Below, one piece after another: positions 45,853 to 61,130 of a stretch of 64,000 nt of DNA; position 1 is the stretch's first letter; each line of letters starts with the position of its first letter. The stretch covers positions 3,069,001-3,133,000 of the forward strand of contig CALNXK010000031.1 of NCBI GenBank assembly GCA_942486035.1, read 5' to 3'. This DNA is from Porites lobata. Taxonomy: Eukaryota; Cnidaria; Anthozoa; Scleractinia; Poritidae. The position numbers were made by a program, and so were the translations under genes. The notes beneath the pieces were generated by a model. It searched no databases. It saw nothing but the letters and a program-made list of their open reading frames with translations, and had not been told where the DNA came from.

Positions 45853-48087
45853 GTAGGTAGGGGGTAGGTAGGGTAGATAGGGTAGAGGGCGGAGGGTTGG
45901 GAGGGGAAGGGAAGGGAAGGGAAGGGAAAGGGGGGGGGGTCTAGCCTGCGAGCAAGGTCTCTTGCTGCCGGGATTGGGGGAGGGTTGGGTGGGGTGGGGC
46001 AGTGAGAGACCTTGCTCGCAGGTTAGACCCGGGGAGGGTTTTGCTGCTCAGCAAAATTTTTTTTTTTTTTCTTACTTTTATAAAATTCTTGACTCAAAAA
46101 AAGCACTTTTAGAAAAGGATGCATTCACGTAAGAAAAAAACGGGAAAAAAGGACGTGTGCGAAGAAACAAGCGAAATTTATGATTAAACATTTGTCATTA
46201 CTTAGGATCAACTTCTCCACACTTTTTCGCACATTCAACTTCGCGAGTTAGTCTACTTATAATACGTTCCTTTTCTTTAATGCAGTGGATAAACAGACCA
46301 TGAAGTTCCAAACTGCTCTTCGTCTGAAGTTGGAGAATTTTCTTTATTGGTCATGGACCTTGGGGACATTTGACAGCCTGATTTTAAGACTGGATTGGAA
46401 ATAGCTTGAATTACGTAACCTTGCCTGCGAAAGAAACACCACCTGATGGAATTACTAATCGTCAATAGGCCGGGCAAACAATGTTTGTTTGGTTCATCCT
46501 GTCAAGTGACTTTTGGGTCAAGTTGGAAACTGATGGAGATCTCCTGGAAATGTCCCTGGGACTCTTGTGATGTCTCAAGTAAGAGGATGTAAGTATATTT
46601 CATTCTGGAAAAAAAGTCTTTTAGCTGCCTTTAGGACACGAAGGATATCACCTTGTTTTGATCCTTCGGCTGATTTCACGATTCTATCACAAGTTTTCGG
46701 TCGCATCGGTAGCATTTTAGTATGATTTACCGTGCTTACCAGATTCAGACTAGTGTTCTGTAGTTGCCTAGTTAGAGAAGAACGCTTTTTCTTGTTGTCG
46801 AAGGGTCACACTGCTGGCTGCAAATCTATTAAATACGTCTCTTACTGGAATCAGACCCTTCAACAATCACAAAAACTCAGTTTTCATTGTACAATCAAAG
46901 ACGACTATAGCCCCTCGCCGTACCTAGTTTTAACAAGAAAAAAAACCTTCGAGAAAAGCATTAGTTATATTTAGAATAAGTAGTCATCAACTTAGAATTG
47001 AAACAGGTAGATACGAAAACATTCCTCGCAATGAAAGGATATGTCACTTTTGTACAAGTAACTGCAGCAAAATCGAAGATGAAAATCATTTCTTACTAGA
47101 TTGTAAGGCTTATTCTCAGATCAGAGACATATTTTTCTCCAAACTAGAAACTAAAATACCTGACTTCAAATCACTTTCACACGATACTTTAATATCTCTT
47201 CTTATGAATTCTTCTGATTATTTAATTAACTGTCAATTAGTTTCATTTATCTCGCAATGCTTTGAATTAAGAACCAAATTAATATCAATGAATGAATGAA
47301 CGAGAACTGTAACGTTTTGTAATGTTTGGCACGTACTAATTAGTTGAATTAGTACTTAAATCTAGACTAATAGCTCAGTGCAATACTGTAATTCCTTTAT
47401 GGTCATGCAAATAAAGCTTTTGGTGTTGTTGTTATTAAAAGTGACATAACCTTCGCGTTTTTCATTTATACGATCACTTTTGCTTGTTGCAGGAACGCTT
47501 GTAAATGGCGTGAGATTAACATGCACATTCTCCATACTCATTCCTTTACCGTTCATCTGGCGCTAACGAGGAGAATTTGATTAGAAATCATAATGTTTTT
47601 CGCTGCTGAGCAGTTTCCTCTATTTTCAGCCTTTTATGATTGATACTGTTCAGTGGTGGGATATATAGCGAGGAATGTAAATTGATGTTGATCACTGTTA
47701 ACCGTACAAAAACTGTTTCTTGTGATCACCGACTGAAAGCAAACGCACCGACGGACATTTCAAGTATTTCAATATTATACAAAACTTCCAGCTAAAATCA
47801 AAATTGCCCGTCGGAAAAACGTGAAAGCGCTAAGTGCTTTTTTAAATGTACGAGTGGTCAGAAAGATACAAGAATCCTGATTAAAAAGAAACTTTCGCAA
47901 AGCCGAGAAGGCTACAGTTTCCATTATGTTTGGTAAACTTTGGTTTGTTTTGGTTCTTGGACCTGTGGGACCTCAGGGACCTCTGGGCCGAAGGTTCATG
48001 ATGTCATTATTTTCAACAGCCAATCAGGGGCAAGAATTTGATTTGCATATGAATAACATACCAAAAAACCATTGAATTTGTAACCAA
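45479..48087 (+). repeat. Array unit 7
   Basis: tRNA-like 45479-45566, followed by an uninterrupted run of about 20 A (others have AAAAAAGGGAAAAAA); GATA tract 45760-45852. The LINE frame 46732-47299 is shifted in the A-run after VLTRK. Confidence 0.95.
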
Positions 48088-48364
48088 GCCGGGATAGCGC
48101 AATTGGCATAAGCATTGAATTGGTAATTAACTGGAAAACAAAGAGGTGACGGGTTCGAATCCCGCCTGATTAGCATAAAAAAGGGAAAAAAAAGAATAAA
48201 ATCGCGGCTTGGATCTGGGAGGGCTTGGGGCGAGGAGAGGGAAGAAAAAAGGCCTTGGGAAGGGTATGGGAAGCGGGAGTTGGTACACCGGCCCGGGGGC
48301 GGGCCGGGGGGAGGGCAGGGAGAGGGGGGCAGGCGGGAGGGAAGTAGGTAGATAGGTAGAGGGG

Positions 48365-48447
<83 letters not shown>

Positions 48448-50690
48448 GTAGAGGGGCAGGTAGAGGGGGGTAGGTAGATAGGTAGAGGGCGGAGGGTTGG
48501 GAGGGGGAAGGGAAGGGAAGGGAAGGGGAAGGGAGGGGGGGGTCTAGCCTGCGAGCAAGGTCTCTTGCTGCCGGGATTGGGGGAGGGTTGGGTGGGGTGG
48601 GGCAGTGAGAGACCTTGCTCGCAGGTTAGACCCGGGGAGGGTTTTGCTGCTCAGCAAAATTTTTTTTCTTCTTACTTTTATAAAATTCTTGACTCAAAAA
48701 AAGCACTTTTAGAAAAGGATGCATTCACGTAAGAAAAAAACGGGAAAAAAAGGACGTGTGCGAAGAAACAAGCGAAATTTATGATTAAACATTTGTCATT
48801 ACTTAGGATCAACTTCTCCACACTTTTTCGCACATTCAACTTCGCGAGTTAGTCTACTTATAATACGTTCCTTTTCTTTAATGCAGTGGATAAACAGACC
48901 ATGAAGTTCCAAACTGCTCTTCGTCTGAAGTTGGAGAATTTTCTTTATTGGTCATGGACCTTGGGGACATTTGACAGCCTGATTTTAAGACTGGATTGGA
49001 AATAGCTTGAATTACGTAACCTTGCCTGCGAAAGAAACACCACCTGATGGAATTACTAATCGTCAATAGGCCGGGCAAACAATGTTTGTTTGGTTCATCC
49101 TGTCAAGTGACTTTTGGGTCAAGTTGGAAACTGATGGAGATCTCCTGGAAATGTCCCTGGGACTCTTGTGATGTCTCAAGTAAGAGGATGTAAGTATATT
49201 TCATTCTGGAAAAAAAGTCTTTTAGCTGCCTTAGGACACGAAGGATATCACCTTGTTTTGATCCTTCAGGCTGATTTCACGATTCTATCACAAGTTTTCG
49301 GTCGCATCGGTAGCATTTTAGTATGATTTACCGTGCTTACCAGATTCAGACTAGTGTTCTGTAGTTGCCTAGTTAGAGAAGAACGCTTTTTCTTGTTGTC
49401 GAAGGGTCACACTGCTGGCTGCAAATCTATTAAATACGTCTCTTACTGGAATCAGACCCTTCAACAATCACAAAAACTCAGTTTTCATTGTACAATCAAA
49501 GACGACTATAGCCCCTCGCCGTACCTAGTTTTAACAAGAAAAAACCCTTCGAGAAAAGCATTAGTTATATTTAGAATAAGTAGTCATCAACTTAGAATTG
49601 AAACAGGTAGATACGAAAACATTCCTCGCAATGAAAGGATATGTCACTTTTGTACAAGTAACTGCAGCAAAATCGAAGATGAAAATCATTTCTTACTAGA
49701 TTGTAAGGCTTATTCTCAGATCAGAGACATATTTTTCTCCAAACTAGAAACTAAAATACCTGACTTCAAATCACTTTCACACGATACTTTAATATCTCTT
49801 CTTATGAATTCTTCTGATTATTTAATTAACTGTCAATTAGTTTCATTTATCTCGCAATGCTTTGAATTAAGAACCAAATTAATATCAATGAATGAATGAA
49901 CGAGAACTGTAACGTTTTTGTAATGTTTGGCACGTACTAATTAGTTGAATTAGTACTTAAATCTAGACTAATAGCTCAGTGCAATACTGTAATTCCTTTA
50001 TGGTCATGCAAATAAAGCTTTTGGTGTTGTTGTTATTAAAAGTGACATAACCTTCGCGTTTTTCATTTATACGATCACTTTTGCTTGTTGCAGGAACGCT
50101 TGTAAATGGCGTGAGATTAACATGCACATTCTCCATACTCATTCCTTTACCGTTCATCTGCGCGCTAACGAGGAGAATTTGATTAGAAATCATAATGTTT
50201 TTCGCTGCTGAGCAGTTTCCTCTATTTTCAGCCTTTTATGATTGATACTGTTCAGTGGTGGGATATATAGCGAGGAATGTAAATTGATGTTGATCACTGT
50301 TAACCGTACAAAAACTGTTTCTTGTGATCACCGACTGAAAACGCAAACGCACCGACGGACATTTCAAGTATTTCAATATTATACAAAACTTCCAGCTAAA
50401 ATCAAAATTGCCCGTCGGAAAAACGTGAAAGCGCTAAGTGCTTTTTAAATGTACGAGTGGTCAGAAAGATACAAGAATCCTGATTAAAAAGAAACTTTCG
50501 CAAAGCCGAGAAGGCTACAGTTTCCATTATGTTTGGTAAACTTTGGTTTGTTTTGGTTCTTGGACCTGTGGGACCTCAGGGACCTCTGGGCCGAAGGTTC
50601 ATGATGTCATTATTTTCAACAGCCAATCAGGGGCAAGAATTTGATTTGCATATGAATAACATACCAAAAAACCATTGAATTTGTAACCAA
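48088..50690 (+). repeat. Array unit 8
   Basis: tRNA-like 48088-48175 with one substitution (C to A at 48135), one of very few in any copy; GATA tract 48367-48447. The LINE frame 49333-49899 is intact. Confidence 0.95.
49333..49899 (+). pseudogene. LINE C-terminal zinc-knuckle frame, intact 188 codons (unit 8)
   Basis: Same protein as in units 5, 6 and 9. Units 7 and 10 on either side are broken by A-run indels. Confidence 0.7.
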
Positions 50691-50967
50691 GCCGGGATAG
50701 CGCAATTGGCATAAGCATTGAATTGGTAATTAACTGGCAAACAAAGAGGTGACGGGTTCGAATCCCGCCTGATTAGCAAAAAAAAGGGAAAAAAAAGAAT
50801 AAAATCGCGGCTTGGATCTGGGAGGGCTTGGGGCGAGGAGAGGGAAGAAAAAAGGCCTTGGGAAGGGTATGGGAAGCGGGAGTTGGTACACCGGCCCGGG
50901 GGCGGGCCGGGGGGAGGGCAGGGAGAGGGGGGCAGGCGGGAGGGAAGTAGGTAGATAGGTAGAGGGG

Positions 50968-51058
<91 letters not shown>

Positions 51059-53301
51059 GTAGGGGAGGGCAGGTAGGGGGGGTAGGTAGATAGGTAGAGG
51101 GCGGAGGGTTGGGAGGGGAAGGGAAGGGAAGGGAAGGGGAAAGGGAGGGGGTCTAGCCTGCGAGCAAGGTCTCTTGCTGCCGGGATTGGGGGGGGGGGTG
51201 GGGGGGGGGGGGGCAGTGAGAGACCTTGCTCGCAGGTTAGACCCGGGGAGGGTTTTGCTGCTCAGCAAAATTTTTTTTCTTCTTACTTTTATAAAATTCT
51301 TGACTCAAAAAAAGCACTTTTAGAAAAGGATGCATTCACGTAAGAAAAAAACGGGAAAAAAAGGACGTGTGCGAAGAAACAAGCGAAATTTATGATTAAA
51401 CATTTGTCATTACTTAGGATCAACTTCTCCACACTTTTTCGCACATTCAACTTCGCGAGTTAGTCTACTTATAATACGTTCCTTTTCTTTAATGCAGTGG
51501 ATAAACAGACCATGAAGTTCCAAACTGCTCTTCGTCTGAAGTTGGAGAATTTTCTTTATTGGTCATGGACCTTGGGGACATTTGACAGCCTGATTTTAAG
51601 ACTGGATTGGAAATAGCTTGAATTACGTAACCTTGCCTGCGAAAAAGAAACACCACCTGATGGAATTACTAATCGTCAATAGGCCGGGCAAACAATGTTT
51701 GTTTGGTTCATCCTGTCAAGTGACTTTTGGGTCAAGTTGGAAACTGATGGAGATCTCCTGAAATGTCCCTGGGACTCTTGTGATGTCTCAAGTAAGAGGA
51801 TGTAAGTATATTTCATTCTGGAAAAAAAAAGTCTTTTAGCTGCCTTAGGACACGAAGGATATCACCTTGTTTTGATCCTTCAGGCTGATTTCACGATTCT
51901 ATCACAAGTTTTCGGTCGCATCGGTAGCATTTTAGTATGATTTACCGTGCTTACCAGATTCAGACTAGTGTTCTGTAGTTGCCTAGTTAGAGAAGAACGC
52001 TTTTTCTTGTTGTCGAAGGGTCACACTGCTGGCTGCAAATCTATTAAATACGTCTCTTACTGGAATCAGACCCTTCAACAATCACAAAAACTCAGTTTTC
52101 ATTGTACAATCAAAGACGACTATAGCCCCTCGCCGTACCTAGTTTTAACAAGAAAAAACCCTTCGAGAAAAGCATTAGTTATATTTAGAATAAGTAGTCA
52201 TCAACTTAGAATTGAAACAGGTAGATACGAAAACATTCCTCGCAATGAAAGGATATGTCACTTTTGTACAAGTAACTGCAGCAAAATCGAAGATGAAAAT
52301 CATTTCTTACTAGATTGTAAGGCTTATTCTCAGATCAGAGACATATTTTTCTCCAAACTAGAAACTAAAATACCTGACTTCAAATCACTTTCACACGATA
52401 CTTTAATATCTCTTCTTATGAATTCTTCTGATTATTTAATTAACTGTCAATTAGTTTCATTTATCTCGCAATGCTTTGAATTAAGAACCAAATTAATATC
52501 AATGAATGAATGAACGAGAACTGTAACGTTTTGTAATGTTTGGCACGTACTAATTAGTTGAATTAGTACTTAAATCTAGACTAATAGCTCAGTGCAATAC
52601 TGTAATTCCTTTATGGTCATGCAAATAAAGCTTTTGGTGTTGTTGTTATTAAAAGTGACATAACCTTCGCGTTTTTCATTTATACGATCACTTTTGCTTG
52701 TTGCAGGAACGCTTGTAAATGGCGTGAGATTAACATGCACATTCTCCATACTCATTCCTTTACCGTTCATCTGGCGCTAACGAGGAGAATTTGATTAGAA
52801 ATCATAATGTTTTTCGCTGCTGAGCAGTTTCCTCTATTTTCAGCCTTTTATGATTGATACTGTTCAGTGGTGGGATATATAGCGAGGAATGTAAATTGAT
52901 GTTGATCACTGTTAACCGTACAAAAACTGTTTCTTGTGATCACCGACTGAAAGCAAACGCACCGACGGACATTTCAAGTATTTCAATATTATACAAAACT
53001 TCCAGCTAAAATCAAAATTGCCCGTCGGAAAAACGTGAAAGCGCTAAGTGCTTTTTTAAATGTACGAGTGGTCAGAAAGATACAAGAATCCTGATTAAAA
53101 AGAAACTTTCGCAAAGCCGAGAAGGCTACAGTTTCCATTATGTTTGGTAAACTTTGGTTTGTTTTGGTTCTTGGACCTGTGGGACCTCAGGGACCTCTGG
53201 GCCGAAGGTTCATGATGTCATTATTTTCAACAGCCAATCAGGGGCAAGAATTTGATTTGCATATGAATAACATACCAAAAAACCATTGAATTTGTAACCA
53301 A
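50691..53301 (+). repeat. Array unit 9
   Basis: tRNA-like 50691-50778; GATA tract 50970-51058. The loop of the inverted repeat has turned into long uninterrupted G runs (51187-51213), unlike the other units. The LINE frame 51947-52513 is intact. Confidence 0.95.
51947..52513 (+). pseudogene. LINE C-terminal zinc-knuckle frame, intact 188 codons (unit 9)
   Basis: Intact, with the same protein as units 5, 6 and 8. This is the rightmost intact copy; all later units have indels. Confidence 0.7.
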
Positions 53302-53578
53302 GCCGGGATAGCGCAATTGGCATAAGCATTGAATTGGTAATTAACTGGCAAACAAAGAGGTGACGGGTTCGAATCCCGCCTGATTAGCATAAAAAAGGGA
53401 AAAAAAAGAATAAAATCGCGGCTTGGATCTGGGAGGGCTTGGGGCGAGGAGAGGGAAGAAAAAAGGCCTTGGGAAGGGTATGGGAAGCGGGAGTTGGTAC
53501 ACCGGCCCGGGGGCGGGCCGGGGGGAGGGCAGGGAGAGGGGGGCAGGCGGGAGGGAAGTAGGTAGATAGGTAGAGGGG

Positions 53579-53669
<91 letters not shown>

Positions 53670-55919
53670 GTAGAGGGGCAGGTAGAGGGGGGTAGGTAGA
53701 TAGGTAGAGGGCGGAGGGTTGGGAGGGGGAAGGGAAGGGAAGGGAAGGGGAAAGGGAGGGGGGGTCTAGCCTGCGAGCAAGGTCTCTTGCTGCCGGGATT
53801 GGGGGGAGGGTTGGGTGGGGTGGGGCAGTGAGAGACCTTGCTCGCAGGTTAGACCCGGGGAGGGTTTTGCTGCTCAGCAAAATTTTTTTTCTTCTTACTT
53901 TTATAAAATTCTTGACTCAAAAAAAGCACTTTTAGAAAAGGATGCATTCACGTAAGAAAAAAACGGGAAAAAAAGGACGTGTGCGAAGAAACAAGCGAAA
54001 TTTATGATTAAACATTTGTCATTACTTAGGATCAACTTCTCCACACTTTTTCGCACATTCAACTTCGCGAGTTAGTCTACTTATAATACGTTCCTTTTCT
54101 TTAATGCAGTGGATAAACAGACCATGAAGTTCCAAACTGCTCTTCGTCTGAAGTTGGAGAATTTTCTTTATTGGTCATGGACCTTGGGGACATTTGACAG
54201 CCTGATTTTAAGACTGGATTGGAAATAGCTTGAATTACGTAACCTTGCCTGCGAAAGAAACACCACCTGATGGAATTACTAATCGTCAATAGGCCGGGCA
54301 AACAATGTTTGTTTGGTTCATCCTGTCAAGTGACTTTTGGGTCAAGTTGGAAACTGATGGAGATCTCCTGAAATGTCCCTGGGACTCTTGTGATGTCTCA
54401 AGTAAGAGGATGTAAGTATATTTCATTCTGGAAAAAAAAGTCTTTTAGCTGCCTTAGGACACGAAGGATATCACCTTGTTTTGATCCTTCAGGCTGATTT
54501 CACGATTCTATCACAAGTTTTCGGTCGCATCGGTAGCATTTTAGTATGATTTACCGTGCTTACCAGATTCAGACTAGTGTTCTGTAGTTGCCTAGTTAGA
54601 GAAGAACGCTTTTTCTTGTTGTCGAAGGGTCACACTGCTGGCTGCAAATCTATTAAATACGTCTCTTACTGGAATCAGACCCTTCAACAATCACAAAAAC
54701 TCAGTTTTCATTGTACAATCAAAGACGACTATAGCCCCTCGCCGTACCTAGTTTTAACAAGAAAAAAAACCCTTCGAGAAAAGCATTAGTTATATTTAGA
54801 ATAAGTAGTCATCAACTTAGAATTGAAACAGGTAGATACGAAAACATTCCTCGCAATGAAAGGATATGTCACTTTTGTACAAGTAACTGCAGCAAAATCG
54901 AAGATGAAAATCATTTCTTACTAGATTGTAAGGCTTATTCTCAGATCAGAGACATATTTTTCTCCAAACTAGAAACTAAAATACCTGACTTCAAATCACT
55001 TTCACACGATACTTTAATATCTCTTCTTATGAATTCTTCTGATTATTTAATTAACTGTCAATTAGTTTCATTTATCTCGCAATGCTTTGAATTAAGAACC
55101 AAATTAATATCAATGAATGAATGAACGAGAACTGTAACGTTTTGTAACGTTTTGTTTGGCACGTACTAATTAGTTGAATTAGTACTTAAATCTAGACTAA
55201 TAGCTCAGTGCAATACTGTAATTCCTTTATGGTCATGCAAATAAAGCTTTTGGTGTTGTTGTTATTAAAAGTGACATAACCTTCGCGTTTTTCATTTATA
55301 CGATCACTTTTGCTTGTTGCAGGAACGCTTGTAAATGGCGTGAGATTAACATGCACATTCTCCATACTCATTCCTTTACCGTTCATCTGGCGCTAACGAG
55401 GAGAATTTGATTAGAAATCATAATGTTTTTTTCGCTGCTGAGCAGTTTCCTCTATTTTCAGCCTTTTATGATTGATACTGTTCAGTGGTGGGATATATAG
55501 CGAGGAATGTAAATTGATGTTGATCACTGTTAACCGTACAAAAACTGTTTCTTGTGATCACCGACTGAAAGCAAACGCACCGACGGACATTTCAAGTATT
55601 TCAATATTATACAAAACTTCCAGCTAAAATCAAAATTGCCCGTCGGAAAAACGTGAAAGCGCTAAGTGCTTTTTTAAATGTACGAGTGGTCAGAAAGATA
55701 CAAGAATCCTGATTAAAAAGAAACTTTCGCAAAGCCGAGAAGGCTACAGTTTCCATTATGTTTGGTAAACTTTGGTTTGTTTTGGTTCTTGGACCTGTGG
55801 GACCTCAGGGACCTCTGGGCCGAAGGTTCATGATGTCATTATTTTCAACAGCCAATCAGGGGCAAGAATTTGATTTGCATATGAATAACATACCAAAAAA
55901 CCATTGAATTTGTAACCAA
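53302..55919 (+). repeat. Array unit 10
   Basis: tRNA-like 53302-53389; GATA tract 53581-53669. The LINE frame 54556-55124 has two extra A after VLTRK. An 11-bp GTAACGTTTTG is duplicated at about 55134-55155. Confidence 0.95.
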
Positions 55920-56193
55920 GCCGGGATAGCGCAATTGGCATAAGCATTGAATTGGTAATTAACTGGCAAACAAAGAGGTGACGGGTTCGAATCCCGCCTG
56001 ATTAGCATAAAAAAGGGAAAAAAAAGAATAAAATCGCGGCTTGGATCTGGGAGGGCTTGGGGCGAGGAGAGGGAAGAAAAAAGGCCTTGGGAAGGGTATG
56101 GGAAGCGGGAGTTGGTACACCGGCCCGGGGGCGGGCCGGGGGGGGGGGGAGGAGGGGGCAGGCGGAGGGAAGGTAGGTAGATAGGTAGAGGGG

Positions 56194-56288
<95 letters not shown>

Positions 56289-58531
56289 GGAGGGGCAGGT
56301 AGAGGGGGGGGGGTAGATAGGTAGAGGGCGGAGGGTTGGGAGGGGAAGGAAGGGAAGGGAAGGGGAAGGGGAGGGGGGTCTAGCCTGCGAGCAAGGTCTC
56401 TTGCTGCCGGGATTGGGGGAGGGTTGGGTGGGGTGGGGCAGTGAGAGACCTTGCTCGCAGGTTAGACCCGGGGAGGGTTTTGCTGCTCAGCAAAATTTTT
56501 TTTTTTTCTTCTTACTTTTATAAAATTCTTGACTCAAAAAAAAAGCACTTTTAGAAAAGGATGCATTCACGTAAGAAAAAAACGGGAAAAAAAGGACGTG
56601 TGCGAAGAAACAAGCGAAATTTATGATTAAACATTTGTCATTACTTAGGATCAACTTCTCCACACTTTTTCGCACATTCAACTTCGCGAGTTAGTCTACT
56701 TATAATACGTTCCTTTTCTTTAATGCAGTGGATAAACAGACCATGAAGTTCCAAACTGCTCTTCGTCTGAAGTTGGAGAATTTTCTTTATTGGTCATGGA
56801 CCTTGGGGACATTTGACAGCCTGATTTTAAGACTGGATTGGAAATAGCTTGAATTACGTAACCTTGCCTGCGAAAGAAACACCACCTGATGGAATTACTA
56901 ATCGTCAATAGGCCGGGCAAACAATGTTTGTTTGGTTCATCCTGTCAAGTGACTTTTGGGTCAAGTTGGAAACTGATGGAGATCTCCTGGAAATGTCCCT
57001 GGGACTCTTGTGATGTCTCAAGTAAGAGGATGTAAGTATATTTCATTCTGGAAAAAAAAGTCTTTTAGCTGCCTTAGGACACGAAGGATATCACCTTGTT
57101 TTGATCCTTCAGGCTGATTTCACGATTCTATCACAAGTTTTCGGTCGCATCGGTAGCATTTTAGTATGATTTACCGTGCTTACCAGATTCAGACTAGTGT
57201 TCTGTAGTTGCCTAGTTAGAGAAGAACGCTTTTTCTTGTTGTCGAAGGGTCACACTGCTGGCTGCAAATCTATTAAATACGTCTCTTACTGGAATCAGAC
57301 CCTTCAACAATCACAAAAACTCAGTTTTCATTGTACAATCAAAGACGACTATAGCCCCTCGCCGTACCTAGTTTTAACAAGAAAAAAAACCCTTCGAGAA
57401 AAGCATTAGTTATATTTAGAATAAGTAGTCATCAACTTAGAATTGAAACAGGTAGATACGAAAACATTCCTCGCAATGAAAGGATATGTCACTTTTGTAC
57501 AAGTAACTGCAGCAAAATCGAAGATGAAAATCATTTCTTACTAGATTGTAAGGCTTATTCTCAGATCAGAGACATATTTTTCTCCAAACTAGAAACTAAA
57601 ATACCTGACTTCAAATCACTTTCACACGATACTTTAATATCTCTTCTTATGAATTCTTCTGATTATTTAATTAACTGTCAATTAGTTTCATTTATCTCGC
57701 AATGCTTTGAATTAAGAACCAAATTAATATCAATGAATGAATGAACGAGAACTGTAACGTTTTGTAATGTTTGGCACGTACTAATTAGTTGAATTAGTAC
57801 TTAAATTTAGACTAATAGCTCAGTGCAATACTGTAATTCCTTTATGGTCATGCAAATAAAGCTTTTGGTGTTGTTGTTATTAAAAGTGACATAACCTTCG
57901 CGTTTTTCATTTATACGATCACTTTTGCTTGTTGCAGGAACGCTTGTAAAATGGCGTGAGATTAACATGCACATTCTCCATACTCATTCCTTTACCGTTC
58001 ATCTGGCGCTAACGAGGAGAATTTGATTAGAAATCACAATGTTTTTCGTTGCTGAGCAGTTTCCTCTATTTTCAGCCTTTTATGATTGATACTGTTCACT
58101 GGTGGGATATATAGCGAGAATGTAAATTGATGTTGATCACTGTTAACCGTACAAAAACTGTTTCTTGTGATCACCGACTGAAAGCAAACGCACCGACGGA
58201 CATTTCAAGTATTTCAATATTATACAAAACTTACAGCTAAAATCAAAATTGCCCGTCGGAAAAACGTGAAAGCGCTAAGTGCTTTTTTAAATGTACGAGT
58301 GGTCAGAAAGATACAAGAATCCTAATTAAAAAGAAGCTTTCGCAAAGCCGAGAAGGCTACAGTTTCCATTATGTTTGGTAAACTTTGGTTTGTTTTGGTT
58401 CTTGGACCTGTGGGACCTCAGGGACCTCTGGGCCGAAGGTTCATGATGTCATTATTTTCAACAGCCAATCAGGGGCAAGAATTTGATTTGCATATGAATA
58501 ACATACCAAAAACCATTGAATTTGTAACCAA
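55920..58531 (+). repeat. Array unit 11
   Basis: tRNA-like 55920-56007; GATA tract 56196-56288. The LINE frame 57176-57744 has the same two-A insertion as unit 10, so units 10 and 11 share a recent origin there. The linker switches to the right-end variant type (AAATCACAATG...GTTGC). Confidence 0.95.
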
Positions 58532-58809
58532 GCCGGGATAGCGCAATTGGCATAAGCATTGAATTGGTAATTAACTGGCAAACAAAGAGGTGACGGGTTC
58601 GAATCCCGCCTGATTAGCATAAAAAGGAAAAAAAAAGAATAAAATCGCGGCTTGGATCTGGGAGGGCTTGGGGCGAGGAGAGGGAAGAAAAAAAGGCCTT
58701 GGGAAGGGTATGGGAAGCGGGAGTTGGTGGTACACCGCCCGGGGGCGGGCCAGGGGGAGGGGGCAGGGAGGGGGGCAGGCGGGAGGGAAGTAGGTAGATA
58801 GGTAGAGGG

Positions 58810-58889
<80 letters not shown>

Positions 58890-61130
58890 GATAGGTAGAG
58901 GGGCAGGTAGGGGGGGGTAGGTAGATAGGTAGAGGGGGAGGGTTGGGAGGGGAAGGGAAGGGAAGGGAAGGGAAGGGGAGGGGGGGTCTAGCCTGCGAGC
59001 AAGGTCTCTTGCTGCCGGGATTGGGGGAGGGTTGGGTGGGGTGGGGCAGTGAGAGACCTTGCTCGCAGGTTAGACCCGGGAGGGTTTTGCTGCTCAGCAA
59101 AATTTTTTTTTCTTCTTACTTTTATAAAATTCTTGACTCAAAAAAGCACTTTTAGAAAAGGATGCATTCACGTAAGAAAAAAACGGGAAAAAAAGGACGT
59201 GTGCGAAGAAACAAGCGAAATTTATGATTAAACATTTGTCATTACTTAGGATCAACTTCTCCACACTTTTTCGCACATTCAACTTCGCGAGTTAGTCTAC
59301 TTATAATACGTTCCTTTTCTTTAATGCAGTGGATAAACAGACCATGAAGTTCCAAACTGCTCTTCGTCTGAAGTTGGAGAATTTTCTTTATTGGTCATGG
59401 ACCTTGGGGACATTTAACAGCCTGATTTTAAGACTGGATTGGAAATAGCTTGAATTACGTAACCTTGCCTGCGAAAGAAACACCACCTGATGGAATTACT
59501 AATCGTCAATAGGCCGGGCAAACAATGTTTGTTTGGTTCATCCTGTCAAGTGACTTTTGGGTCAAGTTGGAAACTGATGGAGATCTCCTGGAAATGTCCC
59601 TGGGACTCTTGTGATGTCTCAAGTAAGAGGATGTAAGTATATTTCATTCTGGAAAAAAAGTCTTTTAGCTGCCTTAGGACACGAAGGATATCACCTTGTT
59701 TTGATCCTTCAGGCTGATTTCACGATTCTATCACAAGTTTTCGGTCGCATCGGTAGCATTTTAGTATGATTTACCGTGCTTTCCAGATTCAGACTAGTGT
59801 TCTGTAGTTGCCTAGTTAGAGAAGAACGCTTTTTTTTTTTGTTGTCGAAGGGTCACACTGCTGGCTGCAAATCTATTAAATACGTCTCTTACTGGAATCA
59901 GACCCTTCAACAATCACAAAAACTCAGTTTTTATTGTACGATCAAAGACGACTATAGCCCCTCGCCGTACCTAGTTTTAACAAGAAAAAACGCTTCGAGA
60001 AAAGCATTAGTTAGATTTAGAACAAGTAGTCATCAACTTAGAATTGAAACAGGTAGATACGAAAACATTCCTCGCAATGAAAGGATATGTCACTTTTGTA
60101 CAAGTAACAAAATCGAAGATGAAAATCATTTCTTACTAGATTGTAAGGCTTATTCTCAGATCAGAGACATATTTTCTCCAAACTAGAAACTAAAATACCT
60201 GACTTCAAATCACTTTCACACGATACTTTAATATCTCTTCTTATGAATTTTTCTGATTATTTAATTAACTGTCAATTAGTTTCATTTATCTCGCAATGCT
60301 TTGAATTAAGAACCAAATTAATATCAATGAATGAATGAATGAATGAATGAGAACTGTAACGTTTTGTAATGTTTTGCACGTACTAATTAGTTGAATTAGT
60401 ACTTAAATTTAGACTAATAGCTTTTGCAATACTGTAATTCCTTTATGGTCATGCAAATAAAGCTTTTGGTGTTGTTGTTATTAAAAGTGACATAACCTTC
60501 GCGTTTTCATTTATAAGATCACTTTTGCTTGTTGCAGGAACGCTTGTAAATGGCGTGAGATTAACATGCACATTCTCCATACTCATTCCTTTACCGTTCA
60601 TCTGGCGCTAACGAGGAGAATTTGATTAGAAATCACAATGTTTTTCGTTGCTGAGCAGTTTCCTCTATTTTCAGCCTTTTATGATTGATACTGTTCACTG
60701 GTGGGATATATAGCGAGAATGTAAATTGATGTTGATCACTTTTAACCGTACAAAAACTGTTTCTTGTGATCACCGACTGAAAGGAAACGCACCGACGGAC
60801 ATTTCAAGTATTTCAATATTATACAAAACTTCCAGCTAAAATCAAAATTGCCCGTCGGAAAAACGTGAAAGCGCTAAGTGCTTTTTTAAATGTACGAGTG
60901 GTCAGAAAGATACAAGAATCCTGATTAAAAAGAAACTTTCAAAAGCCGACAAGGCTACAGTTTCCATTATGTTTGGTAAACTTTGGTTTGTTTTGGTTCT
61001 TGGACCTGTGGGACCTCAGGGACCTCTGGGCCGAAGGTTCATGATGTCATTATTTTCAACAGCCAATCAGGGGCAAGAATTTGATTTGCATATGAATAAC
61101 ATACAAAAAAACCATTGAATTTGTAACCGA
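58532..61130 (+). repeat. Array unit 12
   Basis: tRNA-like 58532-58619; GATA tract 58810-58894 with two irregular steps. The LINE fragment 59776-60338 lost six bases (CTGCAG) and has an expanded T-run near its start. It has more substitutions than interior units, and the ATGA repeat after the LINE frame is longer. Confidence 0.95.
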